Of a stretch of DNA of 64,000 nucleotides, positions 41,785 through 49,180 are shown piece after piece. The position numbers were made by a program, and so were the translations under genes. Where the stretch lies: the NCBI GenBank assembly GCA_029936675.1, contig JAPYSB010000009.1:1-64000 (forward strand), written 5' to 3'. Numbering within the stretch: position 1 is the stretch's first letter; every line of letters starts with the position of its first letter. The stretch is from Dehalococcoidia bacterium. GTDB lineage: Bacteria > Chloroflexota > Dehalococcoidia > Lucifugimonadales > UBA826. The notes under the pieces are model-generated. The model made no database searches, was not told where the DNA came from, and saw only the letters and a program-made list of their open reading frames with translations.

Positions 41785-42280
41785 TCCCGACTTAAGTTCC
41801 AAAAGTGATATGGATTACCTACAGGATTTGATCGAGTCCCTAACCTCTCTTTTGCATTCCACTCCAGAAGATATAGTTTTATTGTTTCGCAGGGGCAATG
41901 CATACCTAGATAAAGGAAAGTATGAAGAAGCTATATCGGACTTTTCGACAATAATAGGCGTTGATCCATTAGATTCTATTTCATTGAATAATAGAGGGAT
42001 TTGCCTACGATGCCTTGGTGAACCCGACAATGCAATCAGGGATTTCAATAAAGCAATCGAATTAAACAACAAATATAGGGATGCATATAATAATCGCGGA
42101 ATGGCACTCTCAGATAAAAAGGAATTCACGAACGCTATCGAGGATTTCACACAAGCCATAGAAATTGATAGTGAATATTGGTATGCATATAACAACCGTG
42201 GCATGGCGCTTTGGGCTATCGGGGAGAAGGATTCTGCCGTTGATGACTATAACAAAGTAAGCTCATTAATTGGTTCTTAA
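41762..42280 (+). CDS. tetratricopeptide-repeat protein
   Basis: A 172-residue protein with about four TPR units from residue 40 on (for example AYNNRGMALSDKKEFTNAIEDF, repeated with variations), a scaffold for protein contacts. No signal peptide. ATG at 41762 has AAAGGAT nearby; the longer frame beginning at 41723 lies within the Nudix gene. The 3' end of the Nudix gene overlaps its start by 23 bp, so it is the last gene of the 38471-42280 operon. Confidence 0.82.
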   Translation: MSLNWKNDPDLSSKSDMDYLQDLIESLTSLLHSTPEDIVLLFRRGNAYLDKGKYEEAISDFSTIIGVDPLDSISLNNRGICLRCLGEPDNAIRDFNKAIELNNKYRDAYNNRGMALSDKKEFTNAIEDFTQAIEIDSEYWYAYNNRGMALWAIGEKDSAVDDYNKVSSLIGS

Positions 42281-42283
42281 ATA

Positions 42284-43285
42284 CTAATCCACAAAATACA
42301 ATCTATTTTGACCGACTATTTTTAAGGTTTTGTGAGGGTCTATTACGGGAGGACCATCCCCAGTTAAAACAATCGTGACTGAATCCCCATACCGTAAAGG
42401 AATGGATCGCTCACCATCTAAAGCGATGGTGCAGGGAGTCTTTTTTACGACATATGGATGGTTCGGCACCATGTTAGAAATATTCTTGATTCCAACTTTG
42501 GCTATATTGCCTGCAGTCAGAGGAGCAGAAACATACTTGGAACCGACTGGTTTGTCTATTTCAATGTGAAGTCCATGGGAATCCGTTGCAGATATTGGTT
42601 TCGTAAGTCCCCCGATAGAGGAAAGACCTATGCTGTCAGGTTTAGCGATGGCCAAAAACACCTCCGACACTGTGTTTATATCCCAAATAGCCCGTGCACC
42701 AACATAGCTTTCTGTTGAGATAGCGATGTCCACTAAAGCCGTATCAACCAGGTCCATAGCCATATCTCGACTTTTATAGACACTCATTTTTTTACACCTA
42801 GGGGCACATAACTTTGTGTCGACTAGATGACATGCCACCGTTCCTGCTGCCATTCCGGCCAAGGTTCCTTCAATCAAGAATGGAAACACATTATTGGTGC
42901 CTGTGGACAATGGCATAATCGGAACCTCGCATGTGCCTAGAGCCACCGCACGATTGGTACCGTCACCTCCTAATGTGACAATGGCAGAAACCCCTTGCTT
43001 TTGCATCAATTTTGCTGCGGCAATGGTATCTTGTTCGGAATTTAGGATTGTCATTTCAAGAAATTTTACAGAAATAGCCTCTTGCAAATTGGAGACAGCT
43101 TCTTGTGCGATATGGCCATAATCTGGCATAAGTAATACTTCATTTACTCCAACTCCAGAAAGTCCTTTAATGACTCTCCGTAGAAGATTCACCTTTTCTT
43201 GATTTGAAACGAATCTGCTTTGAGAAATAAGTCGTCTTATATCTTTACCAGCCGATGGGTTCGCTATTATTCCAACTGTAGTCAT
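42284..43285 (-). CDS. AcoX-like/ATP-NAD kinase-fold protein
   Basis: A 333-residue protein of the NAD-kinase/diacylglycerol-kinase fold, most like AcoX of acetoin catabolism clusters. GGDGTNR and STGTNNVFP are the nucleotide-binding motifs, and GDGPPVIDP lies near the C-terminus. AcoX-type proteins have no firmly known reaction. No acetoin dehydrogenase gene is in the window. ATG at 43285; it converges on the TPR gene with a 3-bp gap. Confidence 0.8.
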   Translation of the reverse strand: MTTVGIIANPSAGKDIRRLISQSRFVSNQEKVNLLRRVIKGLSGVGVNEVLLMPDYGHIAQEAVSNLQEAISVKFLEMTILNSEQDTIAAAKLMQKQGVSAIVTLGGDGTNRAVALGTCEVPIMPLSTGTNNVFPFLIEGTLAGMAAGTVACHLVDTKLCAPRCKKMSVYKSRDMAMDLVDTALVDIAISTESYVGARAIWDINTVSEVFLAIAKPDSIGLSSIGGLTKPISATDSHGLHIEIDKPVGSKYVSAPLTAGNIAKVGIKNISNMVPNHPYVVKKTPCTIALDGERSIPLRYGDSVTIVLTGDGPPVIDPHKTLKIVGQNRLYFVD

Positions 43286-43356
43286 TTACCAGGTGCCTAA
43301 CATCTTTACTTTTCTATGAAGCAGATTATAGTGTTTCGCAAGGATTGTTTGTTGAT

Positions 43357-44043
43357 ATGATTGGAATTAGAAATGGATCGAAAACAAAAAAGCTGAAAGT
43401 TAAAGCGGTTTCCGAATTGCTTTCCGGTATTTATGGGTCTATCCCATGGAAACCCCGATACAATGCCGCCGAAGAACTGGTCTATACCATTTTGTCTCAA
43501 CACACCTCGGACATCAATTCCGAAAGAGCTTTTCATAATCTATTGGCTGTATTCGGTGATTTGAATCACATAGCCGATGCTGACGTTGATGACATTGAAG
43601 TTGCTATAAGACGTGGTGGTCTCTCAAAAACAAAGGCTCCGCGGATAAAGTCGGTACTAAACGAAATCAGAAAAAGCTTGGGCTCTTTTGATCTTAGTTT
43701 CCTCGCTGAAATGCCCCTCAAAGAGGCAAAGGCTTGGCTTATAAAACTAAAGGGGGTTGGTCCTAAAACTGCGGCCATCATTCTCTGTTTTTCATTCGGA
43801 ATGCCTGCTATGCCCGTAGACACGCACATTTACAGAGTGGCCCAAAGACTATCTTTGATAGGGAAAAAGATATCAGCTGAGAAAGCCCACGATGTTTTGG
43901 AATCCTTAGTGGAACCTGAAGAGGTTTTCCAATTCCATATGTATTTAATTAAGCATGGACGAGACACTTGCAAGGCCCAAAAACCCAAATGCAATCAATG
44001 TTCTCTCACTGAGCTATGCCCTTCATTCAAAAGGTATCAATAG
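43357..44043 (+). CDS. endonuclease III-like DNA glycosylase
   Basis: A 228-residue HhH-GPD base-excision enzyme. The helix-hairpin-helix LKGVGPKTAAIIL supplies the catalytic Lys, and PVDTHIYRVAQRL the Asp. The C-terminal CKAQKPKCNQCSLTELC has the C-x6-C-x2-C-x5-C pattern of the iron-sulfur cluster. It should remove oxidised pyrimidines and cut abasic sites. I take ATG at 43357; TTG at 43345 would sit only one base after AAGGA. Confidence 0.9.
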   Translation: MIGIRNGSKTKKLKVKAVSELLSGIYGSIPWKPRYNAAEELVYTILSQHTSDINSERAFHNLLAVFGDLNHIADADVDDIEVAIRRGGLSKTKAPRIKSVLNEIRKSLGSFDLSFLAEMPLKEAKAWLIKLKGVGPKTAAIILCFSFGMPAMPVDTHIYRVAQRLSLIGKKISAEKAHDVLESLVEPEEVFQFHMYLIKHGRDTCKAQKPKCNQCSLTELCPSFKRYQ

Positions 44044-44111
44044 GATGCGAATGCCATTAATGTACTAGAATATATCTCCGTAAATTATTGAAAATATACC
44101 GAAGGTTTACT

Positions 44112-45143
44112 ATGAAAGTAGGAATTATCAATGTTACTGGTTATGCGGGAGCTGAGGTTGCCCGTATTTTAAGTGGGCACAAAGAGGTCGATATTACTTG
44201 CGTAACTGGCCGAAGTGGAGCCGGTAAAAATATTTCTGACATCTTTCCTCATTTGGCTAATTTAGATATAGAAATATCACCAACTCTGGACAAAAGTGTA
44301 GATTTTGTGTTTTCTGCATTACCCCATGCTGCCAGTGCTGAGGCTTTAAAGGAAGTAGTCCACTCTGGAATAAAAAGCGTAGATATCAGTGCGGACTTTC
44401 GTATTCGGGACCTGGACACTTATTCGGAATGGTATAACGTAGAACATCCTTGTCCGGAACTGTTGGAGTCGAGTGCGTATGGATTACCAGAACTGCACCG
44501 TTCAGCAATCAAAGATTGTCGAATTGCTGCCAACCCGGGGTGCTATCCGACTGCCTCCATATTAGGCCTCGCACCAGCCTTGAAGGCAGGGATTATAGAA
44601 CCGGAGGTCATTGTTGATGCTAAATCTGGAGTATCAGGAGCTGGAAGGGGTCTTTCACTCAAAATCCATTATTCAGAAGTAAATGAAAATGTGAGTGCAT
44701 ATGGGGTGGATGGTCATCGCCACATGCCAGAAATTTCACAGGAATTAGATTTACTTTCTAACCAACATATCAACCTCACTTTCCTACCTCACCTGATCCC
44801 AATGACACGAGGTATATTAGCTTCTTGCTACGCACCATTAAAGAATAGTTTCATCGAAACAGGAGTGGACCTCAAATCAGAAGTAAAAGCTCTTTATAAA
44901 GACTTTTACAAAGATGAAATATTTACTCACGTTGTTGATTCTCCTCCAATGACAAAACAAACTCTCGGAGGTAATGATTGCGTCATATATCCAACGGTCG
45001 ACGTGAGGGCAGGTAGATTGATGGTAATCAGTTGTATAGACAACCTCGTGAAGGGTGCTGCAGGCCAGGCCATTCAAAACATGAACATCATGTGTGAAAT
45101 GCCTGAAGACTTGGGATTAACCCAATTGGCGATATATCCATAG
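44112..45143 (+). CDS. argC: N-acetyl-gamma-glutamyl-phosphate reductase
   Basis: A 343-residue NADPH-dependent reductase of arginine synthesis. GIINVTGYAGAEV at the N-terminus is the nucleotide site, ANPGCYPTA has the catalytic C144, and the later HRHMPEI and VRAGRLMVISCIDNLVKGAAGQA blocks are typical. ATG at 44112 with AAGG upstream. The 24-bp extension back to 44088 has no ribosome site and is not preferred. Confidence 0.95.
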   Translation: MKVGIINVTGYAGAEVARILSGHKEVDITCVTGRSGAGKNISDIFPHLANLDIEISPTLDKSVDFVFSALPHAASAEALKEVVHSGIKSVDISADFRIRDLDTYSEWYNVEHPCPELLESSAYGLPELHRSAIKDCRIAANPGCYPTASILGLAPALKAGIIEPEVIVDAKSGVSGAGRGLSLKIHYSEVNENVSAYGVDGHRHMPEISQELDLLSNQHINLTFLPHLIPMTRGILASCYAPLKNSFIETGVDLKSEVKALYKDFYKDEIFTHVVDSPPMTKQTLGGNDCVIYPTVDVRAGRLMVISCIDNLVKGAAGQAIQNMNIMCEMPEDLGLTQLAIYP

Positions 45144-45202
45144 GGTTATTTTTCATCTAAATAATCGTTGCTCTATCCCAACTGAGGACATAGACTGTTT
45201 AG

Positions 45203-45218
45203 TGTTGTTTAAACAACA
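45203..45218. promoter_or_regulatory. 16-bp palindrome between argC and tRNA-Glu
   Basis: TGTTGTTTAAACAACA is a perfect palindrome 22 bp before tRNA-Glu and 59 bp after argC. A T6 run follows eight bases later, so it could act as a weak argC terminator (6-bp stem, TTAA loop) or as a binding site over the tRNA promoter. Confidence 0.4.
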
Positions 45219-45240
45219 GACGATTTTTTGAAACTAACAT

Positions 45241-45317
45241 GGCCCCATCGTCTAGCGGTCTAGGACACCGCCCTTTCAAGGCGGAGATCGCGGGTTCGAA
45301 TCCCGCTGGGGTCACCA
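45241..45317 (+). tRNA. tRNA-Glu (TTC)
   Basis: Acceptor strand GGCCCCA (45241-45247) pairs with TGGGGTC (45307-45313), then A and an encoded CCA. The anticodon arm is CCGCC, loop CTTTCAA, GGCGG, so the anticodon is TTC. The T-loop GGTTCGAATCC is standard. Confidence 0.96.
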
Positions 45318-45344
45318 TGACCATTTATTTTAGGAAGGTTTTTT

Positions 45345-46625
45345 TTGGAATTTAACGACCTCGGCCTCGACAAACGTCTAATGGCGGGCATTCGATCAGC
45401 TGGATACACGACTCTTACCCCAATACAAAATAAAGCTATCCCACTTTCAATAGAAGGCCGGGATTTATTAGGCTTAGCACAAACTGGAACTGGAAAGACT
45501 GCTGCTTTTGCAATTCCATTATTACAAAAATTATCGGCTGGTTATACAGGCAAAATTAGAGCTTTAGTAATAGCCCCCACCAGAGAACTAGCTGACCAAA
45601 TCGACCAACATATATCTCAACTGAGCTCAGGGTTGAAGATCAGGTCCATTACCTTGTATGGAGGAGTTTCCAAAATTCGTCAGGACGAAAAATTGCGAAA
45701 AGGTGTAGACATAGTAGTTGCTTGCCCTGGTCGCCTGTTGGATCACATCAGAGAATCAACTATCGAATTGTCAACTTTAGACACGTTGGTGTTGGATGAA
45801 GCCGACACAATGTGCGACATGGGTTTCCTTCCTGATATACGAAAAATAATCACTCATTTACCATCTAAGAGGCAAACTCTATTTTTTGCCGCTACTATGC
45901 CAAGTGATATTAGAAATTTGGCCAAAGACATTTTGGTTAACCCAACTGAAGTTCAAATAGGAGTTATAGCTCCAGCAAAGACGGTTGCTCATTCTCTTTA
46001 TCCAGTCACAGAAAAGCTTAAGAGCCAGTTGTTTTTTCGGCTAATAGACTCGACAGCAACAGGCCAAGTAATAGTTTTTACTAGAACAAAACATAGAACC
46101 AAAAGGCTATTTGCTGAGCTAGATAAGAGAAAATACAACGCAGCAGCCCTCCAAGGTAACATGTCGCAAAATAAGAGAACTCAGGCCATAGATGGTTTCC
46201 GAAGAGGTAAATTTGACTTTTTAGTGGCTACTGACATCGCCTCTCGTGGAATTGATATTCCGGAAATTTCACATGTAATAAACTATGATATGCCAAACAC
46301 TGTAGATGCATATATTCACAGGATCGGCCGCACAGGAAGAGCAGAAAATCTTGGTGAAGCCATAACTCTTTCAATCCCCGAAGACGCATCAATGATTACC
46401 CGAATTGAAAAAATCCTGAAATCACAGATTGAGAGAAAAACTGTTACTGATTTTGACTACGGAACTTCGTTTGATCCCGACAGGCGATCTGCTCCCAGTA
46501 AGAATTCAAACCCTCAAAATTCACGGAATCATCCTAGACGTTCATCCAGCTGGAAAAGAAGGAAAGGATCGGGAACCAATTATGGCTCTGCAAATGCCCG
46601 GGTGAAATCAGTTCGGTCTAATTAA
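45345..46625 (+). CDS. DEAD-box RNA helicase
   Basis: A 426-residue ATP-dependent RNA helicase with the full motif series: Q motif (FNDLGL...TPIQ), Walker A AQTGTGKT, PTREL, GG, TPGR as ACPGRLL, DEAD in VLDEADTM, SAT as AATMP, and HRIGRTGRA. The last about 60 residues are a basic, disordered tail (RNHPRRSSSWKRRKGS) typical of cold-adaptation or ribosome-assembly helicases. TTG at 45345 follows AGGAAGG; an ATG overlapping the tRNA CCA end (45316) runs into a stop and is not used. It starts 28 bp after tRNA-Glu. Confidence 0.93.
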   Translation: MEFNDLGLDKRLMAGIRSAGYTTLTPIQNKAIPLSIEGRDLLGLAQTGTGKTAAFAIPLLQKLSAGYTGKIRALVIAPTRELADQIDQHISQLSSGLKIRSITLYGGVSKIRQDEKLRKGVDIVVACPGRLLDHIRESTIELSTLDTLVLDEADTMCDMGFLPDIRKIITHLPSKRQTLFFAATMPSDIRNLAKDILVNPTEVQIGVIAPAKTVAHSLYPVTEKLKSQLFFRLIDSTATGQVIVFTRTKHRTKRLFAELDKRKYNAAALQGNMSQNKRTQAIDGFRRGKFDFLVATDIASRGIDIPEISHVINYDMPNTVDAYIHRIGRTGRAENLGEAITLSIPEDASMITRIEKILKSQIERKTVTDFDYGTSFDPDRRSAPSKNSNPQNSRNHPRRSSSWKRRKGSGTNYGSANARVKSVRSN

Positions 46626-47827
46626 TCCGATAAAGCGGAATACACCAGCGAACGTAATTCTCTTCGAACATTGTATGTACTGGAAGGTATTAACTGAGTC
46701 AGAAAAACTACAGCCATGTCTTCTAAAGGATCTATCCAAAAAGCTGTACTAGCGGCTCCACCCCAAGCTAATTCACCCTTACTGCCAGAAATCTGCGAGG
46801 CTGCAGGGTCCAGCAAAACTGAAAATCCCAAACCAAAGCCTATCCCAGTATATGAGGTTTCACTCCACCTACCATACGCACAACTCCTTAAATCCTTTCC
46901 GTTAGTAAGATGATTAGAACTCATCAAATCTAAAGTTTTTCGACTTAATATTCTGTGTCCCTCTAGGGCCCCTTTTCCTAAAATCATTTTACAAAACGCC
47001 ATATAATCATCCAATGTTGATACGAGACCTCCTCCACCAGAAAGAAGGGTAGGAGAATTGATGTAAGACCCAGAATTAGCGTCATCAACCAATATCGGCT
47101 CTTTCCCTTCTCTATACTCGTAATTGGACGACAAACGCTGGGTTTTGATGGGGGGAACGTAGAAGCCGGTATCGGGCATCCCTAAAGGTTGGAATATTTC
47201 TTCTTCAAAGAAGCTATCTAAAGATTTACCTGATATGACTTCTATCAGATAACCACAAACATCTGTTGAAACAGAATAATTCCAAGCCATACCCGGTGAA
47301 AATTCCAATGGAATGGTACTTAACACATTCACGAATTTTTCGAGGTTTTCCTGTGACTCCTTTTCGATACCAAGTTCTCGATATGCAGCGTCAACATTCG
47401 TTCGTTCCATAAACCCGTAAGTTAATCCAGATTGATGACTAAGTAGATCTCTTATTGTCATTTCTCTATCAGGATAGTTCGTTTTGTAGTTTCCAGGAAT
47501 TCCTTCTGCGTAAACCTTCAGGTCTTTGAAGGATGGGATATATTCCGAGACAGGGTCGTCTAACTGGAACAAACCCTTTTCATACAAAGACATCAAAGCT
47601 ACAGAAGTTATTGGTTTTGTCATTGAATATATTCGAAATATGGTATCCCGTTCAACGGGTTTACGGGACTCCCTGTCCATTAACCCTAGAGTGGATATGA
47701 ATCCTATTTGACCGTTCCTATATATTCCAGTAAGAGTCCCTACATACCTATTAGTATCTATGTATTTTTCCTGCAAGTAAGATTCGATGTTTTTCAGTTT
47801 CTCTGCTGAAAATCCAAAGGTGCCCAT
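46622..47827 (-). CDS. serine hydrolase of the class C beta-lactamase/esterase fold
   Basis: A 401-residue penicillin-recognising serine hydrolase. The nucleophile motif SMTK is at S68-K71, and the second motif is the YSV in AWNYSVSTDVCGYL. A Gly-rich LAWGGAASTAFWIDP segment takes the KTG position. This pattern is like EstB-type esterases and related beta-lactamase-fold proteins. No signal peptide is seen. ATG at 47827. Its stop overlaps the DEAD-box gene end by 4 bp. Confidence 0.88.
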   Translation of the reverse strand: MGTFGFSAEKLKNIESYLQEKYIDTNRYVGTLTGIYRNGQIGFISTLGLMDRESRKPVERDTIFRIYSMTKPITSVALMSLYEKGLFQLDDPVSEYIPSFKDLKVYAEGIPGNYKTNYPDREMTIRDLLSHQSGLTYGFMERTNVDAAYRELGIEKESQENLEKFVNVLSTIPLEFSPGMAWNYSVSTDVCGYLIEVISGKSLDSFFEEEIFQPLGMPDTGFYVPPIKTQRLSSNYEYREGKEPILVDDANSGSYINSPTLLSGGGGLVSTLDDYMAFCKMILGKGALEGHRILSRKTLDLMSSNHLTNGKDLRSCAYGRWSETSYTGIGFGLGFSVLLDPAASQISGSKGELAWGGAASTAFWIDPLEDMAVVFLTQLIPSSTYNVRRELRSLVYSALSD

Positions 47828-47974
47828 GTAAATTTGACCTCTATTTTATTGGTATTTGAAGGTTAATTGTTCCTTACATTAATGCAATACATCCTCATAC
47901 TGTTTCATTTTCCCCATTAAAAGTCCCATCCAAACTTGAACCTCCTGTAGACTTTCGCAAGTCCCTCAGGTGAC

Positions 47975-47992
47975 AATACTACCTATAGTATT
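47975..47992. promoter_or_regulatory. inverted repeat upstream of the trypsin-like lipoprotein
   Basis: AATACTA (47975-47981) and TAGTATT (47986-47992) flank CCTA about 45 bp before the TTG start at 48037. It contains TATAGT, so it may overlap a -10 box. The evidence is only the symmetry. Confidence 0.3.
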
Positions 47993-48036
47993 TTGGCTGA
48001 CCCGTTTTGATAACAAATCCTTTATGAGTACTCGAA

Positions 48037-49158
48037 TTGTACAAAAAGTTCATTTACATATTTTTCGTTGGTTTCGCTTTGATCTCATGTCAGATAGATT
48101 CAAGCCCGGATATTACCAATAATTCACTTACACAGAATGATGAAACAGTCACTCCGTTTGTACCAATTTTTGAAGACTTAGATAAAATTGTCAGAGCAAC
48201 TGTAGAGGCTAGGTTAGACAATTTTGAAATTAGCCGTGAGGTTGACAGTCAGCTTTCTATTGCTTTGACGGCAACATCCATCGCGGTATATGGTACCGCC
48301 ACAAAAACCAACACTCCTCAACCAACTTCTATACCAACCCCGCTTCCTACAATAACTAACACCCCAAGTCCTTTTCCTACATATACTCCACTTCCTACAT
48401 ATACTCCACTTCCAACATATACTACAGTACCCACCACCACCTCCATACCGCCCACAAATACTCCAGCGCCGACCATTACGCCTTCACCTTTACCTACCAG
48501 CACTCCAACTTATACTCCTATACCAACCCTTTCACCGACAATAACACCAACCCCAACAATCACCGCAATAGATGTGTTAGCCCAAGCAACAAAAAAAGTA
48601 GTGAAAATCCTGTCTGGAGCAAGCGGGGGGAGTGGGGTTATGGTGTCAGGAAACGATCTCTTAACAACGCTCATAATCACAAATGAACACGTCATTGAAA
48701 ATCCATCTAGTGTGCTAATAGAGCTCTATAATGGAAATAAATACGAAGGAAAAGTCATATTTGAAGATGAAGAGATAGATATAGCAATTATTGAAATAAA
48801 TGCTTTTGATTTAGAAATATTTGATATACCTCTTGTTGGTCCTCCTTCAGTTGGTTTGGAAGTTTATGCCTTGGGGTATCCATTAAATGAAAACTACTCC
48901 GTTACTTCAGGAATAGTCTCAGCCAACCTTTATGAAGAAGATACTGGTATTCAGATGGTACAAACTGACGCGGCTCTCAACCCCGGTAGCAGCGGAGGAG
49001 CTTTGATCAACAGGGATGGGGCCCTGATCGGTATTAATACCAGCAGAAAGGAAAAAACTGGGTCTGGGCGTATTGTGACGAATATGGGATATGCAACTCT
49101 AATTGACGAGGTGTATCAAAAAAGTCCCCACCTTTTTAGCGTGGACATTCAAAAGTGA
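48037..49158 (+). CDS. lipoprotein trypsin-like serine protease with Pro/Thr-rich linker
   Basis: A 373-residue exported protease. Residues 1-18 are a lipoprotein signal (hydrophobic core, lipobox LISC, C18). Residues about 88-180 are a Pro/Thr-rich spacer (TPLPTYTPLPTYT and similar) of the type common in Chloroflexota surface proteins. The C-terminal domain is a Deg/trypsin-like protease with H218 in NEHVIEN, D248 in EIDIAII and S319 in NPGSSGGAL. No PDZ domain follows. TTG at 48037 is the only start before the signal sequence. It probably acts in envelope quality control. Confidence 0.88.
   Translation: MYKKFIYIFFVGFALISCQIDSSPDITNNSLTQNDETVTPFVPIFEDLDKIVRATVEARLDNFEISREVDSQLSIALTATSIAVYGTATKTNTPQPTSIPTPLPTITNTPSPFPTYTPLPTYTPLPTYTTVPTTTSIPPTNTPAPTITPSPLPTSTPTYTPIPTLSPTITPTPTITAIDVLAQATKKVVKILSGASGGSGVMVSGNDLLTTLIITNEHVIENPSSVLIELYNGNKYEGKVIFEDEEIDIAIIEINAFDLEIFDIPLVGPPSVGLEVYALGYPLNENYSVTSGIVSANLYEEDTGIQMVQTDAALNPGSSGGALINRDGALIGINTSRKEKTGSGRIVTNMGYATLIDEVYQKSPHLFSVDIQK
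48376..48423. repeat. 18-bp tandem repeat coding the P/T linker
   Basis: CCTACATATACTCCACTT is repeated exactly at 48376-48393 and 48394-48411, followed by a partial copy with one change. It encodes the PTYTPL units of the linker and is explained by coding constraint. Confidence 0.85.
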
Positions 49159-49180
49159 AGATCACACTATGTCCCGATTT

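Noticed and set aside
45316-45354. ATG overlapping the tRNA-Glu CCA as the helicase start
   Set aside because: This frame stops after 12 codons; TTG 45345 starts the Q-motif region with AGGAAGG upstream.
48318-48570. CRISPR-like or satellite repeat
   Set aside because: The repeats are short, uneven and encode the Pro/Thr-rich linker of the lipoprotein protease.
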